The notes: a model not told the origin generated them from the sequence alone. 64,000 nt of DNA from Pseudomonas putida (GCF_005080685.1 NZ_CP039371.1:4464001-4528000), one strand, 5' to 3'. Shown: positions 1-9,084, counted from the first letter of the stretch. A program made the numbers and translations.

Positions 1-39
1 GCCTACGCCAAGGTGGTCAAGACCGACGAGTTGGTCTGA
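1..39 (+). CDS. 3' end of an unidentified gene
   Basis: Twelve codons in one open frame end at a TGA at 37-39, giving a C-terminus reading AYAKVVKTDELV. The start and most of the protein lie outside the window, so no product can be named. The gene is convergent with the regulator gene that ends at position 46, leaving only 6 bp between them. It could also be a chance open frame at the window edge. Confidence 0.4.
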   Translation, partial: AYAKVVKTDELV

Positions 40-45
40 CCGGGG

Positions 46-621
46 TCAAATCACCACATTGCGCACGAAGCGCACGGGTAGGTCGCCATCGTTGCGATAG
101 GCATACCGGCAGTTGCTGGGGAACACATGGAACTGCCGAGCCTGCAGGCACCGCTCGACGCCCTCGATGATCAGCGTGAGTTGGCCCTCGGTCACGTAGA
201 TCTGCTCGCTCCAGCCCTCAGCATCCGCTTCGCTGGTGTAGAGCTCGCCAGGCGCCAGTGTCCACTCCCAGATCTCCACTTCGCGTCGAGCCGTGCTGCT
301 CGCCAGCAGCACGGCCTTGCTCTGCGGGTGCTCGCCGGCCCACGCAAGTTCATCGATACGGCTCGGGTCGCGCAGGTCCGGCGCCTGGATCAAGGTGCTG
401 AACGCCACGCCAAGGGCTTCGGCGATCAGGTCGAGCGTGGTCAGGCTGACATTCTTTTCGCCCGCCTCGATCGCCACCAGCATCCGCCGGCTCACCCCAG
501 AACGCTCGGCCAGGGCGCTCTGGCTCATCCCCAAGGCATTGCGCAGTCCGCGGACATTAAGGCTGACGTGCTGCAGCACCGAGGCGCGGTGCGCTGAATC
601 TTTGTGCACTATATTGCTCAC
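46..621 (-). CDS. XRE-family transcriptional regulator with C-terminal cupin domain
   Basis: The 191-residue protein has an N-terminal helix-turn-helix of the XRE type (about residues 20-75, with GMSQSALAERSGVSRRML as the HTH core). It has a small cupin fold at the C-terminus (about 110-190), the layout of one-component regulators that bind a small ligand. It is divergent from an EamA exporter gene, so control of that exporter is a reasonable inference. The start is uncertain: the frame opens with GTG at 619-621, no clear Shine-Dalgarno is visible, and this codon lies inside one copy of a repeated operator-like motif. A start a few codons downstream is possible. The domain architecture is secure; ligand and target are not. 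Confidence 0.85.
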   Translation of the reverse strand: MSNIVHKDSAHRASVLQHVSLNVRGLRNALGMSQSALAERSGVSRRMLVAIEAGEKNVSLTTLDLIAEALGVAFSTLIQAPDLRDPSRIDELAWAGEHPQSKAVLLASSTARREVEIWEWTLAPGELYTSEADAEGWSEQIYVTEGQLTLIIEGVERCLQARQFHVFPSNCRYAYRNDGDLPVRFVRNVVI

Positions 622-652
622 TTATGCAGGTTGCGCAGTATACTGCCCACTT
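606..652. promoter_or_regulatory. Operator-like direct repeats between regulator and exporter
   Basis: Two 18-bp copies matching GCASTATAYTGCYCACTT start at 606 and 635. They agree at 15 of 18 positions and lie 29 bp apart, close to three helical turns. Each contains a dyad; the second, GCAGTATACTGC at 635-646, is a perfect palindrome. They lie between the divergent XRE-cupin and EamA genes, so autoregulation plus control of the exporter is the likely role. This is inferred from position and symmetry only. Confidence 0.5.
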
Positions 653-694
653 TTGCGGCGATTGTGCGCCGCCCCCCTTCGAGTGTGCAAGACC

Positions 695-1645
695 ATGACC
701 CCACCTACCCGCCAACCCCAATCTGCCATCACCCTGCGCCTGAGCAAAGCCGAAATGGTGCTGGTGTTCATCACCATGCTGTGGGGTGGCACCTTCCTGC
801 TGGTGCACAACGTCATGACCGTGAGCGGCCCGATGTTCTTCGTCGGACTGCGATTTGCCGCGGCGGCGTTGTTCGTCGGCCTGGTCTCGGCGCGATCGCT
901 GGCGGGCCTGACCCTCACCGAACTGAAGGCGGGGGTGCTGATCGGCACGTCCATCATGCTTGGCTACGGCCTGCAGACCATGGGCTTGCAAACCATCAGC
1001 AGCAGCCAGTCGGCGTTCATTACCGCGCTTTACGTACCCTTCGTACCGCTGTTGCAGTGGTTGGTGCTCGGCCGCCGCCCTGGGCTGATGCCAAGCATCG
1101 GGATCTGTCTGGCGTTCGTCGGGCTCATGCTGCTGGCCGGGCCGGAAGGCGGCGCCTTGCACTTGCGCGAAGGAGAAGTGGTAACGCTGGTGAGCGCCGT
1201 CGCCATCGCCGGTGAGATCATCCTGATCAGCCGCTACGCAGGCCAAGTCGATGTGCGCCGGGTGACTGTCGTGCAATTGGCCACCGCCTCGCTGCTGTCT
1301 TTCCTGATGATCGTGCCGACCCAAGAGCGCCTGCCAGATTTCTCCTGGCTGCTGCTGCTCAGCGCGCTGGGCTTGGGAGCCATGAGCGCGGTGATCCAGG
1401 TGGCGATGAACTGGGCGCAGAAGTCGATCTCGCCAACCCGCGCCACACTGATCTACGCCGGCGAGCCGGTGTGGGCCGGCATCGTCGGGCGCATTGCCGG
1501 TGAACGTCTGCCGGGCGTTGCCCTGCTCGGCGGGCTGCTGATCGTGGTGGCAGTGGTGGTCAGCGAACTGAAGTTTCGTCGTGCTTCCAGCGAAGCCGAG
1601 GCACCGGAAACACAAATCGAAGGCGAACGCCAAAGCGGCCGATGA
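695..1645 (+). CDS. DMT-superfamily (EamA) transporter
   Basis: The 316-residue membrane protein shows the two tandem EamA repeats of drug/metabolite transporters, with about ten hydrophobic helices. The N-terminal repeat begins near LSKAEMVLVFITMLWGGTFL. The second contains the family pattern of a bulky ISPTRATLIYAGEPVWAG stretch before the last helices. The ATG at 695 is preferred over earlier in-frame codons because homology-like sequence begins there and the upstream region reads as promoter. Family members export amino acids or other small metabolites; the substrate here cannot be told. The divergent XRE-cupin gene is the probable regulator. The tail (EAPETQIEGERQSGR) is hydrophilic. Confidence 0.85.
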   Translation: MTPPTRQPQSAITLRLSKAEMVLVFITMLWGGTFLLVHNVMTVSGPMFFVGLRFAAAALFVGLVSARSLAGLTLTELKAGVLIGTSIMLGYGLQTMGLQTISSSQSAFITALYVPFVPLLQWLVLGRRPGLMPSIGICLAFVGLMLLAGPEGGALHLREGEVVTLVSAVAIAGEIILISRYAGQVDVRRVTVVQLATASLLSFLMIVPTQERLPDFSWLLLLSALGLGAMSAVIQVAMNWAQKSISPTRATLIYAGEPVWAGIVGRIAGERLPGVALLGGLLIVVAVVVSELKFRRASSEAEAPETQIEGERQSGR

Positions 1646-1794
1646 ACCTTTCGCCAGCGGCTATGCTCTGTAAAAAACTGTTATAAAAAAACAGCTTGTC
1701 ACAGCGCTTTTGTAGGATTCTGCGACAGCTTGCGTGTTGGTGATCGACATCCCGGCACGTATGATCCTTGGCAATCCTTCTAGAATAGACCGCT

Positions 1795-4710
1795 ATGTCT
1801 TTGATAGTGCTACTGCTTCTGCCGTTCGTGGGCAGTTGCCTGGCGGCCGTGCTGCCGCACAACGCCCGAAACGCCGAGTCCATACTGGCCGGGGTCGTGG
1901 CCCTGGTCGGCACCGTCCAGGTAGCACTGCTGTACCCCCAGATTGCCCATGGCGGGGTGATCCGCGAGGAATTCCTCTGGTTGCCAAGCCTGGGCTTGAA
2001 CCTGGTGCTGCGCATGGACGGCTTCGCCTGGTTGTTCTCGCTGCTGGTGCTGGGCATCGGTACGTTGGTGTCCCTGTACGCCCGTTACTACATGTCTCCG
2101 CAGGACCCGGTACCGCGTTTCTTCGCGTTCTTCCTGGCGTTCATGGGCGCCATGCTCGGCCTGGTGATTTCCGGCAACCTTCTCCAGATGGTGTTCTTCT
2201 GGGAATTGACCAGCCTGTTCTCGTTCCTGCTGATCGGCTATTGGCACCACCGCGCCGACGCCCGCCGCGGCGCCTACATGGCGCTCATGGTCACCGGCGC
2301 CGGGGGCCTGTGCCTGCTGGTCGGGGCCCTGCTGCTCGGGCATGTGGTCGGCAGCTATGACCTGGACAAGGTCCTGGCTGCCGGTGACATCATTCGCCAG
2401 CACGCGCTGTACCCCGTACTGTTGCCGCTGATCCTGGTCGGCGCCCTGAGCAAGAGCGCGCAGTTCCCCTTCCAGTTCTGGTTGCCCCACGCGATGGCCG
2501 CGCCCACACCGGTCTCGGCCTATCTGCACTCGGCGACCATGGTCAAGGCCGGGGTGTTCCTGCTGGCGCGCCTGTGGCCGGTGCTGTCGGGCAGTGAGGA
2601 ATGGTTCTGGATCGTCGGCGGCGCTGGCGCCATTACCCTGCTGCTGGGCGCCTTCGCCGCGATGTTCCAGAATGATCTCAAGGGCTTGCTGGCTTACTCG
2701 ACCATCAGCCACCTCGGCCTGATCACCCTGCTGCTGGGTCTGAACAGCCCACTGGCGGCGGTCGCCGCGGTGTTCCACATCCTCAACCATGCCACCTTCA
2801 AGGCCTCGCTGTTCATGGCCGCCGGAATCATCGACCATGAAAGCGGCACCCGTGACATCCGCCGCCTCAGCGGCCTGATCAGGCTGGTTCCCTATACTGC
2901 CACGCTGGCCATGGTCGCCAGTGCCTCCATGGCAGGCGTACCATTGATGAACGGCTTCCTGTCCAAGGAAATGTTCTTCGCCGAAACCGTGTTCATCAGC
3001 TCCACCGCCTGGGTCGAAGCTGCGCTGCCGGTGATCGCCACCCTGGCCGGCACCTTCAGCGTGGCCTACGCGCTGCGCTTCACCGTCGACGTGTTCTTCG
3101 GCCCCAAGGCCGAGGACCTGCCGCATACTCCCCACGAGCCGCCTCGCTGGATGCGCGCACCGGTCGAGCTGCTGGTGCTCACCTGCCTGGTGGTGGGCAT
3201 CTTCCCTGCCCAGTCGGTCGGCCCGCTGCTGGCTGCCGCCGCACTGCCGGTAGTAGGCGGTACGCTACCCGATTACAGCCTGGCCATCTGGCATGGTTGG
3301 AACGCTCCGCTGATCATGAGCCTGGTGGCCATGAGCGGCGGCATCGTCCTTTACCTGCTGCTGCGCAAGCAACTGCGTCTGGGGCGCTTCCCCTACCCGC
3401 CGCTGATCGAGCGCTTCAATGGCAAGCGCCTGTTCGAGCACGGCCAGGTTCGCCTGATGCTGGTGGCTCGTCGCCTCGAGCGGCTGCTGACGTCCCGCCG
3501 CCTGCAATCGCAGTTGTTCATGCTGGTGCTCGCCGCGTTTCTCGCCGGCCTCACGCCCATGCTCTATAGCGGCCTGGGCTGGGGCGATCGACCGAAGATC
3601 CCGGGCTCCGGAGTGTTCGTCGCGCTGTGGCTGATTGCCATCGCCTGCGCCATCGGCGCGGCCTACCAGGCCAAGTACCATCGTTTGGCCGCGCTGATCA
3701 TGGTCAGCGTCTGCGGCCTGATGACCTGCATCACCTTCGTCTGGTTCTCGGCACCGGACCTGGCCCTGACCCAACTGGTGGTCGAGGTGGTCACTACCGT
3801 GCTCATCCTCCTGGGCTTGCGCTGGCTGCCACGACGCATCGAAGGCGTGTCGCCGCTGCCGGGCAGCCAGGACCGTGCACGCATGCGCCGTGTGCGCGAC
3901 CTGTTGCTGGCGGTGTTGGTCGGTGGCGGCATGGCGCTGCTGTCGTACGCGATGCTGACCCGGCCGACTCCCAACGACATCTCCTCGTTCTATCTCAGCC
4001 GGGCGCTGCCCCAGGGTGGCGGGACCAACGTGGTCAACGTGATGCTGGTGGATTTCCGTGGCTTCGACACCCTGGGCGAGATCACCGTACTGGTGGCCGT
4101 GGCGCTGACCGTGTTCGCCCTGTTGCGGCGCTTCCGCCCACCGAAGGAAAGCATGCAACTGCCAGCCCAGCAGCGCTTGCTGGCCCCCGACGTGGTCACC
4201 GACCTGGTCAACCCTCGCCATGCCGCAGATACCGCGCTTGGCTTCATGATGGTGCCTGCGGTGCTGGTGCGGTTGCTGCTGCCGATTGCCCTGCTGGTGT
4301 CGATGTACCTGTTCATGCGCGGCCACAACCAGCCGGGCGGCGGCTTCGTCGCCGGCCTGGTGATGTCGGTGGCGTTCATCCTGCAGTACATGGTCGCTGG
4401 CACCCAGTGGGTCGAGGCCCAGATGAGCCTGCGACCGCTGCGCTGGATGGGCACGGGCCTGCTCTGCGCCACCCTGACGGGAGTCGGCGCCATCGTGCTG
4501 GGCTACCCGTTCCTCACCACCCATACCGCGCATCTGCACCTGCCGCTGCTAGGCGATATCCATGTCGCCAGCGCGCTGTTCTTCGACGTCGGCGTTTACA
4601 CCGTGGTGGTCGGCTCGACGCTGCTGATCCTCACCGCCCTCGCCCACCAGTCGGTGCGCGCCCACCGCCCGGGCAACCCGGCCAAACCCAGCCAAGCAGG
4701 AGCCGCCTGA
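1795..4710 (+). CDS. mrpA: Mrp-type Na+/H+ antiporter, fused subunits A and B
   Basis: This 971-residue polytopic protein is the large subunit of the Mrp (Pha/Sha) monovalent cation/proton antiporter, related to the proton-pumping NuoL subunit of complex I. The N-terminal two thirds is MrpA-like, with the NuoL/M core around GALSKSAQFPFQFWLPHAMAA near residues 220-240. The final part (about residue 830 on, with RGHNQPGGGFVAGLVMS) is the MrpB domain fused to A, the usual state in Pseudomonas (phaAB). It opens a six-gene operon whose members overlap by 4 bp. The complex exports Na+ (or K+) for protons and supports alkaline pH and salt tolerance. The start at 1795 lacks a strong ribosome-binding site. 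Confidence 0.95.
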   Translation: MSLIVLLLLPFVGSCLAAVLPHNARNAESILAGVVALVGTVQVALLYPQIAHGGVIREEFLWLPSLGLNLVLRMDGFAWLFSLLVLGIGTLVSLYARYYMSPQDPVPRFFAFFLAFMGAMLGLVISGNLLQMVFFWELTSLFSFLLIGYWHHRADARRGAYMALMVTGAGGLCLLVGALLLGHVVGSYDLDKVLAAGDIIRQHALYPVLLPLILVGALSKSAQFPFQFWLPHAMAAPTPVSAYLHSATMVKAGVFLLARLWPVLSGSEEWFWIVGGAGAITLLLGAFAAMFQNDLKGLLAYSTISHLGLITLLLGLNSPLAAVAAVFHILNHATFKASLFMAAGIIDHESGTRDIRRLSGLIRLVPYTATLAMVASASMAGVPLMNGFLSKEMFFAETVFISSTAWVEAALPVIATLAGTFSVAYALRFTVDVFFGPKAEDLPHTPHEPPRWMRAPVELLVLTCLVVGIFPAQSVGPLLAAAALPVVGGTLPDYSLAIWHGWNAPLIMSLVAMSGGIVLYLLLRKQLRLGRFPYPPLIERFNGKRLFEHGQVRLMLVARRLERLLTSRRLQSQLFMLVLAAFLAGLTPMLYSGLGWGDRPKIPGSGVFVALWLIAIACAIGAAYQAKYHRLAALIMVSVCGLMTCITFVWFSAPDLALTQLVVEVVTTVLILLGLRWLPRRIEGVSPLPGSQDRARMRRVRDLLLAVLVGGGMALLSYAMLTRPTPNDISSFYLSRALPQGGGTNVVNVMLVDFRGFDTLGEITVLVAVALTVFALLRRFRPPKESMQLPAQQRLLAPDVVTDLVNPRHAADTALGFMMVPAVLVRLLLPIALLVSMYLFMRGHNQPGGGFVAGLVMSVAFILQYMVAGTQWVEAQMSLRPLRWMGTGLLCATLTGVGAIVLGYPFLTTHTAHLHLPLLGDIHVASALFFDVGVYTVVVGSTLLILTALAHQSVRAHRPGNPAKPSQAGAA

Positions 4711-5054
4711 TGGAAGAAGTCATTGCAGTCGCCATCGGTGTGCTGGCCGCCTCTGGTGTGTGGCTGGTCCTGCGCCCCAGGACCTACCAGGTGATCATGG
4801 GCCTGTGCTTGCTGTCATACGGGGTCAACCTGTTCATCTTCAGCATGGGTAGCCTGTTCATCGGCAAGGAGCCGATCATCAAGGATGGCGTGACCCAGGA
4901 CCTGCTGCACTACACCGACCCATTACCACAGGCCCTGGTCCTCACCGCCATCGTCATCAGTTTCGCCATGACCGCACTGTTCCTGGTGGTCATGCTGGCC
5001 TCGCGCGGTTTGACCGGCACCGACCACGTGGATGGCCGGGAGCGCGACGAATGA
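4710..5054 (+). CDS. mrpC: Mrp antiporter subunit C
   Basis: This 114-residue protein with three hydrophobic helices is the NuoK-like MrpC subunit. The family pattern is visible in the middle (GLCLLSYGVNLFIFSMG) and near the end (DPLPQALVLTAIVISFAMTA). The ATG overlaps the TGA of the preceding AB gene (ATGA at 4708-4712), which implies translational coupling. MrpC is needed for assembly and activity of the antiporter complex in the inner membrane. Confidence 0.95.
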   Translation: MEEVIAVAIGVLAASGVWLVLRPRTYQVIMGLCLLSYGVNLFIFSMGSLFIGKEPIIKDGVTQDLLHYTDPLPQALVLTAIVISFAMTALFLVVMLASRGLTGTDHVDGRERDE

Positions 5055-6730
5055 GTGGTATGGGCCAACTGATCATCGCACCGATCCTGCTGCCGCTGCT
5101 GACTGCGGCGATCATGCTGCTGATCGGCGAGAAACACCGGCAGATCAAGGCGCGCCTGAACCTGCTGTCGAGCTTCATCGGCCTGGGTATCGCCGTCAGC
5201 CTGCTGCTGTGGGTACGCACCCAGGGCCAGGCCGAATCGATCGGTGTCTACCTGCCCGGCAACTGGCCTGCCCCGTTCGGCATCGTGCTGGTGCTGGATC
5301 ACCTGTCGGCGTTGATGCTGACCCTGACCGGGGTCATTGGCGTGAGCGCCCTGCTGTTCGCCCGGGCCCGCTGGGACAGCGCCGGCGCCAGCTTCCATGC
5401 GTTGTTCCAGATCCAGCTGATGGGTTTGTATGGCGCCTTCCTGACGGCCGACCTGTTCAACCTGTTCGTATTCTTCGAAGTGCTGCTGGCAGCCTCGTAC
5501 GGACTGCTGCTGCATGGTTCGGGTCGGGCACGGGTGCGCGCGGGGTTGCACTACATCGCCATCAACCTGTTCGCCTCATCGCTGTTCCTGGTGGGCGCGG
5601 CGATGCTCTACGGCGTCACCGGCACATTGAACATGGCCGACCTTGCGCTGAAGATCCCACTCGTGCCGGAGGCCGACCGTGGCCTGCTGCACGCGGGGGC
5701 CGCGATCCTGGCGATGGCATTCCTGGTCAAGGCCGGTATCTGGCCACTGAACTTCTGGTTGGTGCCGGCCTATGCCTCGGCCAGTGCACCGGTAGCGGCG
5801 CTGTTCGCCATCATGACCAAGGTCGGCCTGTATGCGCTGCTGCGCCTGTGGACATTGCTGTTCTCCGACCAAGCCGGCGCGTCGGCACATTTCGGTGGCC
5901 AGTGGTTGATCTACGGTGGCCTGGTCACCCTCGCCGTGGCGGCCATGTCGATTCTCGCCGCACAGCGCCTGGAGCGCATGGCCGGCTTGAGCATCCTGGT
6001 CTCGGCCGGCACGCTACTGGCCGCGGTCGGCTTCGCCCAACCTGCGCTGACCGGGGCGGCGCTGTTCTACCTGGTGAGCTCGACCCTGGCCCTGTGTGCA
6101 CTGTTCCTGCTCGCCGAGCTGATCGAACGTTCACGTTCGGCCAACGAGTTGCCCCTGGAAGACGAAGAAGGCGTGATGCCCTCTCCGCTCGAGTCGCTAC
6201 ACCCGCCCAAGGGCATCAACCTCGACGACGAGCAAAAAGCGGTGATCGGCCAGGTCATCCCATGGACCATGGCCTTCCTCGGCCTTTGCTTCATCGCCTG
6301 CGCACTGCTGATCATCGGCATGCCACCGTTCTCGGGGTTCATCGGCAAGCTCAACCTGATCAGCGCGTTGTTCAACCCGCTGGGTCTTGGCGTGCCTGCC
6401 GAGCAGCCCTTGTCGGCGCCGGGTTGGGCCTTGGTAGCGTTGCTGATCCTGTCCGGCCTGGCCTCGCTGATCGCTTTCGGGCGCGTTGGCATCCAACGCT
6501 TCTGGAAACCCGAGGAGCGCCCCTCACCACTGCTGCGCCGCTACGAGTGCCTGGCAGTGGTGGTGCTACTTGGCCTGTGCAGCATTCTCAGTTTCCGCGC
6601 CGAGCCCCTGCTGCGCTACACCCAGGACACCGCCGCCAGCCTGCAGGCTCCGGATGCCTACATCCAGGCGGTGATGGCCGCCAGGCCGCTGCCGGGCCCG
6701 ACTACCCTCGACGTACAGGTGCAGCCATGA
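5051..6730 (+). CDS. mrpD: Mrp antiporter subunit D
   Basis: At 559 residues, with many transmembrane helices, this is the NuoN/M-like MrpD subunit, the second large proton-translocating subunit. The core around residues 205-260 carries the conserved lysine and proline pattern (AFLVKAGIWPLNFWLVPAYA). A hydrophilic loop near residues 355-400 (rich in E and D, with ANELPLEDEEGVMPSPLES) interrupts the helices and probably faces the cytoplasm. It begins in an ATGA overlap with mrpC and ends in one with mrpE. The length is somewhat above the roughly 500 residues of many MrpD proteins because of this loop. Confidence 0.95.
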   Translation: MSGMGQLIIAPILLPLLTAAIMLLIGEKHRQIKARLNLLSSFIGLGIAVSLLLWVRTQGQAESIGVYLPGNWPAPFGIVLVLDHLSALMLTLTGVIGVSALLFARARWDSAGASFHALFQIQLMGLYGAFLTADLFNLFVFFEVLLAASYGLLLHGSGRARVRAGLHYIAINLFASSLFLVGAAMLYGVTGTLNMADLALKIPLVPEADRGLLHAGAAILAMAFLVKAGIWPLNFWLVPAYASASAPVAALFAIMTKVGLYALLRLWTLLFSDQAGASAHFGGQWLIYGGLVTLAVAAMSILAAQRLERMAGLSILVSAGTLLAAVGFAQPALTGAALFYLVSSTLALCALFLLAELIERSRSANELPLEDEEGVMPSPLESLHPPKGINLDDEQKAVIGQVIPWTMAFLGLCFIACALLIIGMPPFSGFIGKLNLISALFNPLGLGVPAEQPLSAPGWALVALLILSGLASLIAFGRVGIQRFWKPEERPSPLLRRYECLAVVVLLGLCSILSFRAEPLLRYTQDTAASLQAPDAYIQAVMAARPLPGPTTLDVQVQP

Positions 6731-7215
6731 AGCGACTGTTTCCCGCCCCGCTGCTGTCGCTTGCGCTATTCGCGCTTTGGTTGCTGCTCAACCTGTCGGT
6801 CAGCCCCGGCAATGTGTTGCTGGCCGCAGCCCTGGCGATACTTGCACCGATCCTGATGGCGCCCCTGCGCCCCCAGCATGCGCATGTGCGCAAGCCGATG
6901 ACGATTGCCCGGCTGATTGGCCGGGTCGGCGTCGACGTGATCGTATCCAACCTGCAGGTGGCCCGCGGGGTTCTGCGCGCCAACAGCCACCCACCTCGCT
7001 CCAGGTTCGTGCGAATCCCCCTGGACCTGCGCGATGCGCACGGCCTGGCCGCGTTGTCGATGATCACCACCGTGGTCCCCGGCACGGTCTGGTCGGAACT
7101 GGCTCTGGACCGCAGCGTGCTGTTGCTCCACGTCTTCGACCTGGAAGACGAGCACAGCTTCATCGAGCACTTCAAGGACACCTATGAACGCCCGCTGATG
7201 GAGATTTTCCAATGA
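6727..7215 (+). CDS. mrpE: Mrp antiporter subunit E
   Basis: The 162-residue MrpE protein has hydrophobic N-terminal helices (residues 1-55) followed by a soluble domain that includes the family stretch LAALSMITTVVPGTVWSEL. MrpE has no complex I counterpart; it belongs to the Mrp complex and is required for full activity. The start at 6727 overlaps the mrpD stop by 4 bp, and its stop overlaps the mrpF start in the same way. Confidence 0.93.
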   Translation: MKRLFPAPLLSLALFALWLLLNLSVSPGNVLLAAALAILAPILMAPLRPQHAHVRKPMTIARLIGRVGVDVIVSNLQVARGVLRANSHPPRSRFVRIPLDLRDAHGLAALSMITTVVPGTVWSELALDRSVLLLHVFDLEDEHSFIEHFKDTYERPLMEIFQ

Positions 7216-7490
7216 CTGGCCTGCTCGCCAACGCACTCCTCGCCAGCCTGTTCATCCTCGCCCTCGCCATGGCCCTGGCGCTGATACGGCTGTTTCGCGG
7301 CCCGTCCGCCCAGGACCGGGTGCTGGCACTGGACTACCTGTACATCCTGGGCATGCTGATGATGCTGGTACTTGGCATTCGCTACGCCAGCGACACCTAT
7401 TTCGAGGGCGCGTTGCTGATCGCCCTGTTCGGCTTCGTCGGCTCGTTCGCCCTGGCCAAGTTCCTCTTGCGCGGCGAGGTGATCGAATGA
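7212..7490 (+). CDS. mrpF: Mrp antiporter subunit F
   Basis: This is a 92-residue protein with three predicted helices and the MrpF signature RLFRGPSAQDRVLALDYL after the first helix. It belongs to the small-subunit part of the Mrp antiporter. It overlaps mrpE and mrpG by 4 bp on each side, so stoichiometric production by coupling is likely. Confidence 0.93.
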   Translation: MTGLLANALLASLFILALAMALALIRLFRGPSAQDRVLALDYLYILGMLMMLVLGIRYASDTYFEGALLIALFGFVGSFALAKFLLRGEVIE

Positions 7491-7852
7491 GCACAACCCC
7501 TGAACTGCCGCTCTGGCTTGAGTTGCTGACCGCCGCCCTGCTACTGATCGGCAGCCTGTTCGCCTTGATCGGTGCCGTGGGCCTGTTGCGGCTGAAGGAC
7601 TACTTCCAGCGCATGCACCCACCGGCCCTGGCTTCGACCATCGGCGCCTGGTGCGTGGCGCTGGCGTCGATCCTGTACTTTTCGTGGCTCAAGCAGGCGC
7701 CGGTACTGCACGCCTGGCTGATCCCGGTACTGCTGGCGATTACCGTGCCGGTCACTACCCTGTTGCTGGCCCGCGCCGCGTTGTTCCGCAAGCGCATGGC
7801 CCGCGACCCCGTCCCCGAGGAAGTCAGCAGCGGCCACGACCGCGGCAACTGA
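7487..7852 (+). CDS. mrpG: Mrp antiporter subunit G
   Basis: The 121-residue MrpG protein contains the family pattern GAVGLLRLKDYFQRMHPPALAS (split here: GAVGLLRLKD, then YFQRMHPPALAS) and further helices to about residue 100, then a charged tail. It is the last gene of the operon. Its stop lies 4 bp from the stop of the convergent small gene at 7857, so a terminator, if present, must lie within coding sequence. Confidence 0.93.
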   Translation: MSTTPELPLWLELLTAALLLIGSLFALIGAVGLLRLKDYFQRMHPPALASTIGAWCVALASILYFSWLKQAPVLHAWLIPVLLAITVPVTTLLLARAALFRKRMARDPVPEEVSSGHDRGN

Positions 7853-7856
7853 ATTT

Positions 7857-8063
7857 TCAGCCTTGAGCGAGGCGCTGCAGCTCGCGGCGGACCATGGCGG
7901 CGTAAGGCGGCGGGCTGAGCTGATAAAGCTGCCCGGCCACCCAGTTCAGCCAGGCGCCTTGCAGTTGTTCGCGCATGGCCAGCAGGCGTTCGGCCTCGGC
8001 GACCGCCGCTGCCGAATGCTCACGATGAAAGGCGGCGCGCCCGTCACCTGTGGCGTCGCTCAT
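7857..8063 (-). CDS. Small protein of unknown function (68 aa)
   Basis: The protein starts MSDATGDGRAAFHREHS and is mostly helical and charged, with no membrane segment or signal peptide. The start at 8063 is chosen because its ATG overlaps the TGA of the upstream gene (8060-8062), so the two are probably co-translated. I do not recognise a family. The gene pair sits between the Mrp operon and a DksA-like gene, which gives no firm functional hint. Confidence 0.65.
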   Translation of the reverse strand: MSDATGDGRAAFHREHSAAAVAEAERLLAMREQLQGAWLNWVAGQLYQLSPPPYAAMVRRELQRLAQG

Positions 8064-8545
8064 TCGCTGGCCTTGAAGGTGGTCAGTTCGCCCTTGCGCC
8101 ACTTCGCGACCTTGCCGGTCACCGCCTTGAGCAACTTGCCCAGGCCTTCCTGCACTTGCTGCTGGGCGGCAAACACCAACATCACGCCCTGGCCCTCGCG
8201 GAACACGATGCCGTCGCCCTCGGGCACCGAGACGAACGCGTAATCGCCGACGCCATAGACATTGAGCTTGATATCGCGAAAGCGCATTTCCAACTTGCCG
8301 CCTTCACGGCTGGGCAGAACAGCGGCGCGGAAGTGGTCGCCCACTTTCAGTTCCAGGCGCTGTTTGTCATCGACCACCAACGCGCTGTCGGTATCGATCT
8401 CGGCCATGTACAGGCCTTCTGGACTCTGCTCGGTAACATAAATGAAACGCCCCTGGAACAGCTTGGCCAACTTGCCGCGCAAATCGCCCAAGGCAAACAA
8501 GGCGTGGGTATCAAGAGTACTGACTGCCAATGAAGTGATCCTCAA
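8060..8545 (-). CDS. Protein of unknown function (161 aa), translationally coupled to the 68-aa protein
   Basis: This is a soluble 161-residue protein beginning MRITSLAVSTLDTHALFALG. The middle is rich in short alternating hydrophobic strands (for example GLYMAEIDTDSALVVDD and KLEMRFRDIKLNVYGVGDYA), suggesting a beta-rich fold. The end is helical and basic (KLLKAVTGKVAKWRKGEL). No catalytic motif, signal peptide or membrane helix is visible, and I cannot assign a family. It overlaps the downstream 68-aa gene by 4 bp. Confidence 0.7.
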   Translation of the reverse strand: MRITSLAVSTLDTHALFALGDLRGKLAKLFQGRFIYVTEQSPEGLYMAEIDTDSALVVDDKQRLELKVGDHFRAAVLPSREGGKLEMRFRDIKLNVYGVGDYAFVSVPEGDGIVFREGQGVMLVFAAQQQVQEGLGKLLKAVTGKVAKWRKGELTTFKASE

Positions 8546-9039
8546 ACCGGTAACGTCCCGCCCTCGCCCGTTCTAGACGAGGCACGGCCATTTCAAGTCG
8601 ATAAACAAAATAGTAATGACGTAATGCGCGAACTATCTGTGCCACTTGGCGATGCAGCTTGCAGGAATAGTCAAGGCGCACTACCAGACAAGCGTCGCGC
8701 GAGGCTTTCGACATAGTTCCCAATCGGGAAGCGTAACGTGTGACAACGGTTACACCGGAAAAGATGCAATGATTAGTTATGGGCCAGGGAAGAAGTCGAC
8801 GCTGGCGCCATTCAAGGCATTGCAAGCGGAAATATGCACGAAAACACTGAAATCCGTCGAGAGGGAAACGATATTTCTTATCCGCTACCGCTACATCCCA
8901 TCGCGGCTGGGCGCATTACTTAGCAGCCTAACGATGGACGAATGATACGCCTGAGTCGACGCCAGGAAAAGTACGACATGACAAAGGCAGCCTTGCGCGG
9001 CTGGCAACAAACCCCAGCCCCGAAAAGCAGACAATGCAA
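8546..9039. other. Intergenic region without a supported gene
   Basis: About 490 bp are AT-richer than the flanks. An open frame on the plus strand (8646-8945) could encode MISYGPGKKSTLAPFK... from an internal ATG at 8769, but it resembles no family I know and its codon choice is not like that of the neighbours. A promoter for the 161-aa gene should lie at its left end. Nothing else recognisable was seen. Confidence 0.4.
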
Positions 9040-9069
9040 AAAGCCCCAGGGATCGCTCCGTGGGGCTTT
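9040..9069 (-). terminator. Rho-independent terminator after the DksA-like gene
   Basis: A hairpin with the 8-bp stem AAAGCCCC / GGGGCTTT encloses a 14-base loop, extended by flanking A/T pairs. It lies 16 bp past the stop of the minus-strand DksA-like gene, and the T-run on the minus strand follows the stem. Confidence 0.8.
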
Positions 9070-9084
9070 GCGCACCGCGCTCGG

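Noticed and set aside
293..1645. A longer start (450 codons) for the EamA transporter
   Set aside because: The added part is antisense to the regulator gene and has no transporter likeness; the ATG at 695 gives the normal family length.
1678..1694. Terminator after the EamA gene
   Set aside because: Only a 5-bp AT-rich stem (CTGTT/AACAG); too weak to call.
8646..8945. Possible 99-aa gene in the 8.5-9.0 kb gap
   Set aside because: Starts with TTG, has no family likeness and unusual composition; kept only as a note on the intergenic region.
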